Shown piece by piece: positions 34,961 to 43,120 of a stretch of DNA of 59,175 nucleotides. The position numbers and the translations under genes are program-made. Every line of letters starts with the position of its first letter. Position 1 is the stretch's first letter. Source of the stretch: SIG603 sp964369415 (GTDB lineage Bacteria; Bacillota; Clostridia; Oscillospirales; Acutalibacteraceae). Below the pieces are notes generated by a model. The model saw only the letters and a program-made list of their open reading frames with translations, searched no databases and was not told the DNA's origin. The stretch is taken from positions 1 through 59,175 of the forward strand of contig CAYJFP010000013.1 in assembly GCA_964369415.1 (NCBI GenBank). The letters run 5' to 3'.

Positions 34961-36226
34961 ATGAAAAAACAAGTTACAATTTTATTTGCTATTTTAACTC
35001 TTGTGATTTTTTCGGCGTGTTCAGGAGGACTTAGTGAAAATGCAGAGAAATATACTGCGGTAGAAGTTGCAATGTTTGATGTGGCAATGGCGCCCGAAGA
35101 TGTTTCAGAAGGTGGTATAACTCTTGCTATTGACGAAAATGGAAGTGCAGTTTTTAGGCTTAACGGTCAGGATTATAATGCGACATGGAAAGTAAACGGG
35201 ACTGAATTTACGCTCACACAAGGCTCAGATTCGTTTATGGGCACTAAAGAAGGCGATACCATAATAATAGAGAATTTACTCAATATGGGGCTAGACATCT
35301 TTTTCGTTAAAGACGGTGTATCTTTAGATAACATAAGCTCTCAAAGCAGCGAAAGCAGCACAGATAGCGGACTTGATTCTTCTAGTAGTGTAGATAATAG
35401 TTCTTCGGCTATGGTCGATGATGGTTTTGTAGCTCCAGGCTACGGCACTGAAAAAACTGTAAGCGTAGAGACACTTTCGAATCCATCTGAGTGGTACGGA
35501 ACTCTAACCATAAGTGATTATGTTGGATTTGACGATGTATCCGGCGAATACGAAGCGTGGGCTTATCTTGATGAATACGATGGCAAACAATATTTTGAAA
35601 TGTATCTTAACGGGCCATACGATGACGAAGATTCATTCTTGTTCCTTACATTTTATATAGAACAACACGACTACACCTTCTTCCCGATAGTCGATGAGGA
35701 CGCAATAGTTTGGTATGCGCCACTAAAAGAGGAAGATAACACATGGTTTAATCCGACTTTAAATAACGGAGTTTTAACATGCACATACGAATATGACTAT
35801 GACGGTGAAATTTTTACATTTTTCTATGAGCTTGCACAAATAGAAGGAAGCGATGTTTCGACTGGAACTGAAAGTGCAGAGAGCGAGTTGACTCCAGAAT
35901 CGGAGACAGAGCCTGAATCGGCAACAGAGTCAGAAGCACCTGCATCGGGTGAAAAATATACTATAGATCAACTTAGAGAAATATTTTTAACTATAGAAAA
36001 TCTTCCTTCAAACGAGAATACACTGCTTACATATGAAGAAATCAGAGACACATATTTTGGCGGTACAGATGGAGAAATACAGTACGATGACCCTGATTTT
36101 AAATCATATTTGTGGCGTTCAGCAGAGGATGAAACGTCTTATGTGTACATAGCATTCCAAGAAGACGACAGCGGCGTTATCAATTATACGTCAATGTCGC
36201 TAGCAAATATCGGCCGTGACGGCTAA
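34961..36226 (+). CDS. Lipoprotein with Ser-rich and Glu-rich linkers, unknown function
   Basis: A 421-residue lipoprotein: signal peptide with lipobox (IFSAC, Cys about residue 20), then a small beta-domain (about 30-125) with the look of a lipocalin-like or DUF-type strand repeat (GSAVFRLNGQDYNATWKVNG). A Ser/Asp linker (about 127-155), a second beta-rich domain (about 165-300), a Glu/Ser/Thr linker (about 305-335) and a short helical C-terminal domain (about 338-421) follow. No catalytic motif is visible. AAAGGAG precedes the start. It lies between the receiver-like gene and a DUF4428-like gene, with gaps of 37 and 24 bases, so the three are probably cotranscribed. Confidence 0.75.
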   Translation: MKKQVTILFAILTLVIFSACSGGLSENAEKYTAVEVAMFDVAMAPEDVSEGGITLAIDENGSAVFRLNGQDYNATWKVNGTEFTLTQGSDSFMGTKEGDTIIIENLLNMGLDIFFVKDGVSLDNISSQSSESSTDSGLDSSSSVDNSSSAMVDDGFVAPGYGTEKTVSVETLSNPSEWYGTLTISDYVGFDDVSGEYEAWAYLDEYDGKQYFEMYLNGPYDDEDSFLFLTFYIEQHDYTFFPIVDEDAIVWYAPLKEEDNTWFNPTLNNGVLTCTYEYDYDGEIFTFFYELAQIEGSDVSTGTESAESELTPESETEPESATESEAPASGEKYTIDQLREIFLTIENLPSNENTLLTYEEIRDTYFGGTDGEIQYDDPDFKSYLWRSAEDETSYVYIAFQEDDSGVINYTSMSLANIGRDG

Positions 36227-36250
36227 AATAATTAAGAAAGGAAGATTAAT

Positions 36251-36967
36251 ATGGGTTTGTTTGACAAAAAATACTGCGATGTTTGCGGAGATAAAATCGG
36301 ACTTTTGGGCAACAGGAAATTAGAAGACGGAAACCTTTGCAAAGACTGCGCAAGAAAACTTTCACCTTTTTTTGACGATAGAAGAAATTCTACCGTAGAT
36401 GAAATTAAAGAGCAACTTGAATACCGTGAGGAAAACGAGGGCAAGGTTAAAGAATTTAATCCGACAAAGGTTATCGGCGGAAGAAATTTAATCTGCATTG
36501 ACGAAGATAATAAAAAATGGTTGTTTTCAAGAACGAGAAAGTGGAAAGACAACAATCCCGACATTATTGAGTTTTCGCAGGTTACTGGCTGCGATATTGA
36601 TATTGACGAAAATGAACGTGAACTATTCAAAAATAACGAGCCAGGAAAAAGAGAAAGCTTTAACCCGCCACGTTACAAAAAGACCTACGACTTCAATATC
36701 ACGGTTTACATTAATTCACCATGGTTTGACGATATTAAATTTCAGTTAAATGACGATGAAATTGACAGTCGTTTCTCACATGAGTTTAAAGAGGCAGAGC
36801 GTGATGCACAAGAGATTAAAGAAACTTTAATGGGGCTTAGAGAGCAGTTTCGTGATGAAGTAGCACAGGCGAATGCTCCAAAATCTGTGCTGAATTGTCC
36901 AAATTGCGGTGCGACAACTACTCCAGATGCTAACGGGTGCTGTGAATTTTGCGGAGGCCCTTGCTAA
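36251..36967 (+). CDS. DUF4428-like protein with C-terminal zinc ribbon
   Basis: A 238-residue cytosolic protein. The N-terminus has a treble-clef-like Cys set, YCDVCGDKIG and LCKDCARKLS (four Cys), typical of DUF4428 proteins found in Clostridia. A middle beta domain (about 70-150) and a helical stretch (about 180-215) follow. The C-terminus has a zinc ribbon, NCPNCGATTTPDANGCCEFC. It probably binds two zinc ions. Family members are uncharacterised; a role in envelope or stress responses is only suggested by the lipoprotein gene before it. The structured RNA begins about 20 bases after its stop. Confidence 0.75.
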   Translation: MGLFDKKYCDVCGDKIGLLGNRKLEDGNLCKDCARKLSPFFDDRRNSTVDEIKEQLEYREENEGKVKEFNPTKVIGGRNLICIDEDNKKWLFSRTRKWKDNNPDIIEFSQVTGCDIDIDENERELFKNNEPGKRESFNPPRYKKTYDFNITVYINSPWFDDIKFQLNDDEIDSRFSHEFKEAERDAQEIKETLMGLREQFRDEVAQANAPKSVLNCPNCGATTTPDANGCCEFCGGPC

Positions 36968-36978
36968 AGTTTTATAAA
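36949..36978 (+). promoter_or_regulatory. Possible promoter of the structured RNA
   Basis: TTGCGG (36949-36954), an 18-base spacer and TATAAA (36973-36978) lie over the end of the DUF4428-like gene. The -35 is weak. A start near 36985 would place the RNA 5' end just before its closing stem. Confidence 0.4.
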
Positions 36979-36988
36979 AAATATTTGA

Positions 36989-37268
36989 GGGGTAGCCACC
37001 AGCACATAATCCGAACCCGTTTTTTAAGCGTCAGGGAAGCTGCTCTCCGTGTCAAAGCCTTTTGTTAGGCGGGGGTATTACGGCAAGGCTTTTCCTTGAT
37101 ACCATCTCCCCAGACACTTAAAAAATCTTTGACCAGAAATCGCCGTATTTGTGTCTTAGACACGAAAGACGACGAAAGCATACTCTATTATGGTTAGGAG
37201 GATGACAAAGTCTAAGGCGAGAATACGATGATTTTTGGCGGGTTCTGAGTATGTGATGGTGGCTAAAC
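36989..37268 (+). ncRNA. Large structured non-coding RNA, possibly raiA motif
   Basis: This stretch is more GC-rich than its surroundings, has no open frame and forms nested long-range pairing. TAGCCACCA (36993-37001) pairs 37257-37265, CACATA (37003-37008) pairs 37250-37255, and GAACCCG (37013-37019) pairs 37239-37245. Inside are TTTTTTAAG (37020-37028) with 37117-37125, GGTAT/ATACC with CAAGG/CCTTG (37074-37103), CGTATT (37144-37149) with 37222-37227, and the hairpin GTGTC/GACAC (37151-37163). Two CGAAAG motifs look like GNRA loops and favour the plus strand, as does the terminator at 37272. Size, multi-stem design and a Clostridia host fit the raiA RNA class, but I cannot confirm its consensus from memory. 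RNase P, tmRNA, SRP and 6S hallmarks were not seen. Confidence 0.8.
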
Positions 37269-37271
37269 ATA

Positions 37272-37306
37272 AAAAAAGATGTGATTATTAAATCACATCT
37301 TTTTTA
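37272..37306. terminator. Terminator after the structured RNA, usable in both directions
   Basis: AAAAAAGATGTGATT (37272-37286) pairs with AATCACATCTTTTTT (37291-37305). T tracts exist on both strands, so it can end the RNA on the plus strand and the aldolase operon on the minus strand. Confidence 0.85.
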
Positions 37307-37310
37307 TGTA

Positions 37311-37955
37311 TTATTGTTTTCCGTAAATGTTTTTTACAAAGTGTTGCATTGCTGCTATGTTTTCGTCAGAAATTTTCACATAGTCTTTTCCAACAGCTCT
37401 AATCATGTAATAAATTTCAGAAGTAACTTCTAAAACTTTTGATACTTTAAACGCATTGTCCATAGTCTCACCTACACAAACTGCACCATGAGACATTAGT
37501 AAACATGCATTTGAGTTTTGGCCGAGAGCCTCTACGCAGTTGTTAGCTAAATCTTCAGTTCCAGGTAGTGCATAAGGAGCAACAACGATTTCACCACCGA
37601 GTGTTTGAGCCGCTTCGTCGATTATCAGCGGAATATTTTCGCCTATGCAAGAGAAGACAGTTGAATACATCGGATGAGTATGTACTACAGCGTTTACGTC
37701 AGGTCTTGCCTTGTAAATCGCTAAATGTAGCCCTGTTTCGATAGTTGGTTTTCGTGTACCTTCAAGTACGTTTCCGTCAAGGTCGCATACCACGATGTCA
37801 TCTTCACAAACAGTGGTGTAGTCCATAGCGCTTGGAGTTAAGTAAACTTTTCCAGTTTCTTTGTCTCTAAAGCTGATGTTACCCCATGTTTCGACTGTGT
37901 AGCCCGAATTTAACATTTTAAGTCCTGAGTCTACGATTAATTTTTTGTAATTCAT
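37311..37955 (-). CDS. Class II aldolase, L-fuculose-phosphate aldolase type
   Basis: A 214-residue zinc aldolase of the class II aldolase/adducin family, the size of FucA. Motifs are the phosphate-binding WGNISFRD and LTPSAMDY, the catalytic Glu in RKPTIETGLHLAIY, the metal pair in VVHTHPMYS and a third His in MSHGAVCVGE. The family cleaves ketose-1-phosphates to dihydroxyacetone phosphate and an aldehyde. It is the last gene of an operon with a ribose-type importer, a rhamnulokinase-like kinase and a glycyl radical enzyme, so it should split the phosphorylated product of those enzymes. No isomerase is encoded beside it, so the natural substrate need not be fuculose or rhamnulose phosphate. 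Confidence 0.9.
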   Translation of the reverse strand: MNYKKLIVDSGLKMLNSGYTVETWGNISFRDKETGKVYLTPSAMDYTTVCEDDIVVCDLDGNVLEGTRKPTIETGLHLAIYKARPDVNAVVHTHPMYSTVFSCIGENIPLIIDEAAQTLGGEIVVAPYALPGTEDLANNCVEALGQNSNACLLMSHGAVCVGETMDNAFKVSKVLEVTSEIYYMIRAVGKDYVKISDENIAAMQHFVKNIYGKQ

Positions 37956-37974
37956 TTTTTTATCCCTTTCATTT

Positions 37975-38002
37975 CATGGAGCTTTACTTAAAAAGCTCCA
38001 TG
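37975..38002 (-). other. mRNA hairpin between binding-protein and aldolase genes
   Basis: CATGGAGCTTT (37975-37985) pairs with AAAGCTCCATG (37992-38002), 11 bp with a 6-base loop, 14 bases after the binding-protein stop. On the minus strand no T tract follows, so it probably protects the 3' end of the binding-protein message. Confidence 0.65.
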
Positions 38003-38016
38003 TTTTTTACTGATTC

Positions 38017-39000
38017 TTATTCTTCTGCATCTGCGTATTTAGCAACATATTCTTTATGCTCTTCTACGTTTTCAGATGTGATTAATTTTGCGCCTGTGTC
38101 TTTATATTGTTCAACTTCTTCACCGTTAACTAAGTCTAAAGCTGCTTCAACGCCCATGATTCCCATTTCGGCTGGATATTGTGCTACAGAGCCCATGAAG
38201 TCACCGCTTTCGATTAGGTTAAGTGCTTCTGAAACGCCGTCAAATCCGATGATTGAAATTTGCTCTTCTTTTCCAGCTTCTTCAACTGCACGAAGTGCGC
38301 CGATAGCCATGCCGTCGTTTCCGCAGTAGATTAGCTCTATGTCAGGATTTGCAGTTAAAATGTTTTGAATAGCTTGATAGCCTTGGTCAACTTCCCAGTT
38401 TGCTGATTGCTCGGCTACTACTTCGATAGCATCTCCAGCGCCTTCGATAAATCCGTCTTTTCTGTCGGCTGCGTTTTGTTGGCCTGAAATACCTGTTAGA
38501 ATGGCAGTTTTTGTGCCCGCTTCAAAGTTTTCTTTAACATATTCGCCAGCTATTTTAGCGCCGGCATAGTTGTCTGTGCCATAGAAAGGAACTGACATTC
38601 CTGAATCTGCAACGATAGTTTCGTCTAGTTTTGTATCGATGTTGATAACTGGGATTCCAGCTTCTTTAGCTTTTTGAAGTGCTGTTGCAAGACCTTCTGA
38701 AGAACTTGGAACGATGCAAATAGCATCTACATCTGCTGTGATCATGTTTTCAACAAGTGTAAGTTGTGTATCTGCACTTGCGTGTTGGTCGCCCGCTTGA
38801 ACTACAAGTTCAACACCGAGCTCGTCCGCTTTTTCCTGTGCACCATTTACCATGGTGATAAAATATTCATTGTTGAGAGTCATTGGGATAAATCCGATTT
38901 TAACTTTTCCGTCATCTGCCGGTTCTGCGCTTTGGCATCCTGCTAGTGCCATAGTAAGTGTAAGTGCTAGTGCTAAAATAAATACTAAACCCTTTTTCAT
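38017..39000 (-). CDS. Sugar-binding lipoprotein, RbsB family
   Basis: A 327-residue lipoprotein with lipobox (ALAGC, Cys about residue 22) and a periplasmic-binding-protein fold of the LacI-like class (IGFIPMTLNNEYFITMVNGA, ICIVPSSSEGLATALQKAKEAGIPVINID, IIGFDGVSEAL). Such proteins bind pentoses, hexoses, deoxysugars or AI-2. It delivers its ligand to the permease and the ATPase encoded upstream in the same operon. Ligand identity cannot be read from the sequence. The gene order, with the binding protein near the 3' end of the operon, is unusual, and the hairpin after it may compensate. Confidence 0.92.
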   Translation of the reverse strand: MKKGLVFILALALTLTMALAGCQSAEPADDGKVKIGFIPMTLNNEYFITMVNGAQEKADELGVELVVQAGDQHASADTQLTLVENMITADVDAICIVPSSSEGLATALQKAKEAGIPVINIDTKLDETIVADSGMSVPFYGTDNYAGAKIAGEYVKENFEAGTKTAILTGISGQQNAADRKDGFIEGAGDAIEVVAEQSANWEVDQGYQAIQNILTANPDIELIYCGNDGMAIGALRAVEEAGKEEQISIIGFDGVSEALNLIESGDFMGSVAQYPAEMGIMGVEAALDLVNGEEVEQYKDTGAKLITSENVEEHKEYVAKYADAEE

Positions 39001-39060
39001 AATAATTTTCTTCCCTTCAATTTTAAATATTTTTTTGCCCTTTGGGCGTTTATGTAAATA

Positions 39061-40017
39061 CTATTCTGCTTTTCTTTCTTTAGCTTTGTCAAAGAAAACT
39101 GCTAAAATAATAACTACACCGATGATGATTGTTTGATAGTGTGTTGCCACATTGAGTATTTGAAGTCCTGTTTTAAGCATTCCTAAAATAAGAGCTCCGA
39201 CCAAGGTGTTTAAGATGTTGCCTTTACCGCCTGAGAGTGCGATTCCGCCGATAACTACCGCTGCTATTGCGTCCATTTCGTAGCCACTGCCCGCATTTGG
39301 GTCGGCATATGATAGACGAGAGAGTAGTAATATTCCGCCTATAGCTGAGAATATTCCAGCAAGAACATAAGTGGCAGTTTCAATTTTGTTAATTTTTACG
39401 CCTGAAAGTTTTGCAGCGTTTCTGTTACCGCCGACTGCATAAATTCTTCGTCCAAATTTTGTTTTACCCATTACAAATGCCATAATAGCATATAAAATAA
39501 ATACATATAAAACAACAATCGGTACGCCGAATATTTGGATTCCAGTGATGTTTGAAAGTGCTTCATCGAATCCTGAGACAGGCATTCCGCCTGTAAGAAC
39601 CTTTGTTAAGCCTCTGATAATCTGCATCATTCCTAAAGTTACGATAAACGCTGGAACCTTACCGTAGCTGACGAATAATCCGTTAACTAAACCGAATACA
39701 GCACCGGCTAGTATACATAAAAGCATGGCTATTATAAGAGGCACGCCATCTTTTAAAAGCATTCCGCCGAATATGCCTACAAATCCGACTATCGAGCCTA
39801 CTGATAAATCTATACCGCCTGTTAGTATTATCATAGATGCACCTATTGCGATAATCGCAATAACAGCGGATTGGGAAATGATGTTTTGAATATTTGATAC
39901 AGTTAAAAAGTCTCTACCGAGTATCGAACATACCACTGTAAATCCGATTAAAATTACAACAGCTCCGATATACAGTGTCAGAGATTTTAAGTCTACCTTT
40001 GACAACACGTTTTTCAT
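39061..40017 (-). CDS. Sugar ABC transporter permease, RbsC family
   Basis: A 318-residue membrane protein with about eight to ten hydrophobic helices. Family signatures are ILTGGIDLSVGSIVGF, ALSGGKGNILNTLVGALILG and GRRIYAVGGNRNAAKLSGV. The start at 40017 (MKNVLSKV) is preferred because AAGG lies 8 bases upstream; the open frame to 40047 adds ten residues without support. It forms a homodimeric channel with the double ATPase encoded upstream. Confidence 0.92.
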   Translation of the reverse strand: MKNVLSKVDLKSLTLYIGAVVILIGFTVVCSILGRDFLTVSNIQNIISQSAVIAIIAIGASMIILTGGIDLSVGSIVGFVGIFGGMLLKDGVPLIIAMLLCILAGAVFGLVNGLFVSYGKVPAFIVTLGMMQIIRGLTKVLTGGMPVSGFDEALSNITGIQIFGVPIVVLYVFILYAIMAFVMGKTKFGRRIYAVGGNRNAAKLSGVKINKIETATYVLAGIFSAIGGILLLSRLSYADPNAGSGYEMDAIAAVVIGGIALSGGKGNILNTLVGALILGMLKTGLQILNVATHYQTIIIGVVIILAVFFDKAKERKAE

Positions 40018-40121
40018 AAATATGACCTTGTCATGCTTGCCGTACAAAACTGTATGAAAACAGCCTTTTTATCGCACGGTACACATGCCTTTCTGTTATT
40101 TTTAGAACTTAAAAAGCTAAG

Positions 40122-41618
40122 TTAAATCGCTTTTCCGTTTAAAGCGTATGATAAAATTTCATCTTGTGTTAATTTGTCATCGTTTGGCAAATTAGCGGTG
40201 ATTTCGCCCTCTTTTAAAACGATAATTCTATTGCACATTTTTTGAACTTCTACCAAATCCGACGATATCATGATGATAGAAGCGCCGTTTTCGACAAGCT
40301 CTGTCATGATATTATATATTTCGTCTCTTGCACCGACGTCTATACCTCTTGTCGGCTCATCAAAGATGTAAATTTTAGCATCGGAGAGCAGCCATTTTGC
40401 AATTACGACTTTTTGCTGATTTCCGCCTGAAAGATTTTTTGTCTCAAGAAGATGAGATGAAGTTTTTATCCTAAGTTTTTCGATATAGTTTTTAGTCGTG
40501 TCAACCGTGGTCTTATTCTTAATCGAAAACTTAAAAAGTTTAGATAAATTCGGCAAAATCACGTTATCACAAAGATTGTGAATCAGCACCAAGCCTTCAT
40601 CTTTTCTGTCTTCGCTAAGATAAACAATTCCGCTGTCTATCGCATCACCTATATCGTTTTTCTTTAGACTTTTGCCGTAAACTTCTATCTTATCAGCATC
40701 ACACTTTAAAGAGCCGATTATGCATTTGGCAAGCTCTGTTCTGCCTGCTCCAACCAGTCCTGAAAAGCCTAGAATTTCACCTTTTTTAAGCTCGAAACTT
40801 ACATTTTTAACAAGGTTTTTGTATTTTACATTTTGTACTTCAAGAGCTGTTACTGACTCGTCGATATTCTTGTTTTCGACTCGGCTAAAGTCAACATGTC
40901 GTCCGACCATCAGCTTAGTAAGCTCGTCTACGTCGGTTTCCTTTAAATTAACTGTCGTGACATACTCGCCGTCACGCATTACCGTACATCTATCACCGAT
41001 TTCAAACAGTTCGCTCATTCGGTGAGAGATATAGATTATTGCAACTCCCTTGCTTTTCATATCACGAACGATTTCAAAGAGTCTTTTAGTTTCCTTGTCT
41101 GTTATCGCTGCCGTAGGCTCGTCTAAAACGATTACCTTTGCATTTGTGGAAATTGCTTTTGCGATTTCGACCATTTGCTTTTTAGCAACCGACAATTCGG
41201 AAATTAGAGTTCTTGGATCGTCCTCAAGACCGATTAAGTCAAGGTATTTTTTAGCCTCTTTTATGCACTTCTTTTTATCTATGACACCGTGCTTGCTAAA
41301 TTCTTTTCCTAAAAGTATGTTTTCATAAATCGGAGTGTAAGGATTAAGGTTAAACTCTTGATAAATAACGCTTATTCCAAGGTCGATGGCCTCTTTAGGA
41401 GTATTTGCAAAAATCTCTTGTCCATCCAGTGTAATCGTACCCTCTTGTCTTTTATACGCTCCAGAGAGTATCTTGATTAAAGTAGATTTTCCCGCACCAT
41501 TTTCTCCTAAAAGAACATGAACCTCACCAGCTTTTACATCAATTTCAGCATTTTTAAGGACATTTACGCCGTAAAAGCTTTTGTTAATGCCTTTCATGCT
41601 TAATAAATATTCGGACAT
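40122..41618 (-). CDS. Sugar ABC transporter ATPase with two nucleotide-binding domains, RbsA family
   Basis: A 498-residue duplicated ATPase. The first half has Walker A LLGENGAGKSTLIK, signature LSVAKKQMVEIAKA and Walker B VIVLDEPTAAIT. The second half has the degenerate Walker A SGLVGAGRTELAK typical of this family, signature LSGGNQQKVVIAKW and Walker B IYIFDEPTRGID. GGAAAGGG precedes the ATG. It powers import of the sugar handled by the kinase and glycyl radical enzyme. The 104-base gap to the permease gene contains no clear promoter. Confidence 0.93.
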   Translation of the reverse strand: MSEYLLSMKGINKSFYGVNVLKNAEIDVKAGEVHVLLGENGAGKSTLIKILSGAYKRQEGTITLDGQEIFANTPKEAIDLGISVIYQEFNLNPYTPIYENILLGKEFSKHGVIDKKKCIKEAKKYLDLIGLEDDPRTLISELSVAKKQMVEIAKAISTNAKVIVLDEPTAAITDKETKRLFEIVRDMKSKGVAIIYISHRMSELFEIGDRCTVMRDGEYVTTVNLKETDVDELTKLMVGRHVDFSRVENKNIDESVTALEVQNVKYKNLVKNVSFELKKGEILGFSGLVGAGRTELAKCIIGSLKCDADKIEVYGKSLKKNDIGDAIDSGIVYLSEDRKDEGLVLIHNLCDNVILPNLSKLFKFSIKNKTTVDTTKNYIEKLRIKTSSHLLETKNLSGGNQQKVVIAKWLLSDAKIYIFDEPTRGIDVGARDEIYNIMTELVENGASIIMISSDLVEVQKMCNRIIVLKEGEITANLPNDDKLTQDEILSYALNGKAI

Positions 41619-41641
41619 TTTACTACCCTTTCCACAAGTTT

Positions 41642-43105
41642 TTATTTGATTAAATTAGTGTATTTTTCAAATAAATCCTTGTCTTGTTCTTTTTTATATT
41701 CCTTTAATGGACCAGATTGCATTATGATTTTTCTAATTTCTTTTATATCATAATTTTCATCAATTTGTGCCGCTATGTTTCCAAGAACCGTGCTTTCTTT
41801 GTTACAGGCAACTACAGTTTTGCCACTTGCCAAGGCGGTGTATTCGTTGACTTTTATGTTCTTAGAGCCTCCGCCGACTATGTAAATTTTGTCGTATGTC
41901 TTGCCCGTGATATTTTCGATATCTTTTATGGTTTTAGAATAAGTAAGAGCCATAGAATAGTGAACAGCCTTTATAACGCCGCCAAAATCAAGCTCGCCTT
42001 CTACCTGTTTGCTTTCAAGTAAATAGCTCCATATTTCCTTTGACATATTAATTGGATTGAAAAATCTTATGTCATTCACGTCGAAAAATGGAATGTCGCC
42101 TTTAAAATTATCGGCAAGTTCATCGAGTTCGTCCCAGTGGCTGTTTACATCAAAGTGTAGGTCGTACTCCTTTTTTATCCTCTGAATGATAAACATTCCA
42201 GCACTGTTTTTTAAGAGGGTTATTTTTGAAAAAGCGCCAACTTCGTTTGTAAGACCGGCGTTTTTGACTTCTTCATTAATAATTGGCTCAGATAGCTCCG
42301 TTCCGATTAAAGACCATGTTCCAGAACTGATAAAAACAAAATCTTCTTCTAATGCTGGAACTGCTAAGACTGCGCTTGCCGTATCGTGTGATGGAACACA
42401 AATTACATCTATGTCGTAGTCGATTTCTAGTTCATCTAAAATATCTTTTGACAGCTTACCGATAGTTTTTCCGTGTGTTCCAATCTCACAAAATAGTGAC
42501 TTGTCTATATCGAATTTTTCTAACACAAAATCACTTATTTCTTTTGTGTCTGACGACATTATTTGACTTGTGGAAAGCTCACTCGGCTCGTTAATCATTT
42601 TTCCTGTTAAGAAATAGGTTAGAATATCGGGAACCATTAAAAATTTATCGGAAATAGAGTAAATCTCTGAAAATTCCTCTTTGTATGCCTTTAGCATGTA
42701 TAAAGAATTGATTTTGTCGCTTAAGATTCCTGTTTTGTAAAAGAGTTCTCCCTTTTCATCATCACTTAACTTGTTTAAGTATTTCTCCCCGTAAACGTTT
42801 CGATATGCTAGAGGGTTTAAAAGCATGTTGCCTTTTTTGTCGAACAAGGCAAAGTCTATACCCCATGTGCAAACTCCTATCGAGTGAATTTTGTCTACTG
42901 TTTTGAGTGCTTTTTTTAAGCTTTTTTTAAATTCTGAGAATATCTTGAGTAAATCCCAATGAAAGCTTTCTCCTATTTTAATCATTTCGTTGGGTATTTG
43001 ATCTATAACTGTTGTCGTTATTTTTTGACCATCGAATTTTCCGAGTACGATTCTAAATGAAGAATTTCCGCAGTCAAGTCCGATTATGTTTTTTTCATAC
43101 CCCAT
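41642..43105 (-). CDS. FGGY-family carbohydrate kinase, rhamnulokinase-like
   Basis: A 487-residue sugar kinase with N-terminal GLDCGNSSFRIVLG, the rhamnulokinase-like VCTWGIDFALFDKKGNMLLNP, the catalytic Asp in VPSHDTASAVLAVPA followed by FISSGTWSLIG, and the ATP-binding IYIVGGGSKNIKVNEYTA. Among FGGY kinases these segments resemble RhaB most, which phosphorylates L-rhamnulose and related ketoses at C1. It sits between the transporter ATPase and the radical activase genes. A ketose made by the glycyl radical enzyme, instead of by an isomerase, could be its substrate. AAAGGA lies 9-10 bases before the ATG. Confidence 0.88.
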   Translation of the reverse strand: MGYEKNIIGLDCGNSSFRIVLGKFDGQKITTTVIDQIPNEMIKIGESFHWDLLKIFSEFKKSLKKALKTVDKIHSIGVCTWGIDFALFDKKGNMLLNPLAYRNVYGEKYLNKLSDDEKGELFYKTGILSDKINSLYMLKAYKEEFSEIYSISDKFLMVPDILTYFLTGKMINEPSELSTSQIMSSDTKEISDFVLEKFDIDKSLFCEIGTHGKTIGKLSKDILDELEIDYDIDVICVPSHDTASAVLAVPALEEDFVFISSGTWSLIGTELSEPIINEEVKNAGLTNEVGAFSKITLLKNSAGMFIIQRIKKEYDLHFDVNSHWDELDELADNFKGDIPFFDVNDIRFFNPINMSKEIWSYLLESKQVEGELDFGGVIKAVHYSMALTYSKTIKDIENITGKTYDKIYIVGGGSKNIKVNEYTALASGKTVVACNKESTVLGNIAAQIDENYDIKEIRKIIMQSGPLKEYKKEQDKDLFEKYTNLIK

Positions 43106-43120
43106 TTTAAAATATCCTTT

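Noticed and set aside
36989..37268. RNase P RNA, tmRNA, SRP RNA or 6S RNA
   Set aside because: Their hallmark sequences and overall shapes were not found, and the closing stems differ.
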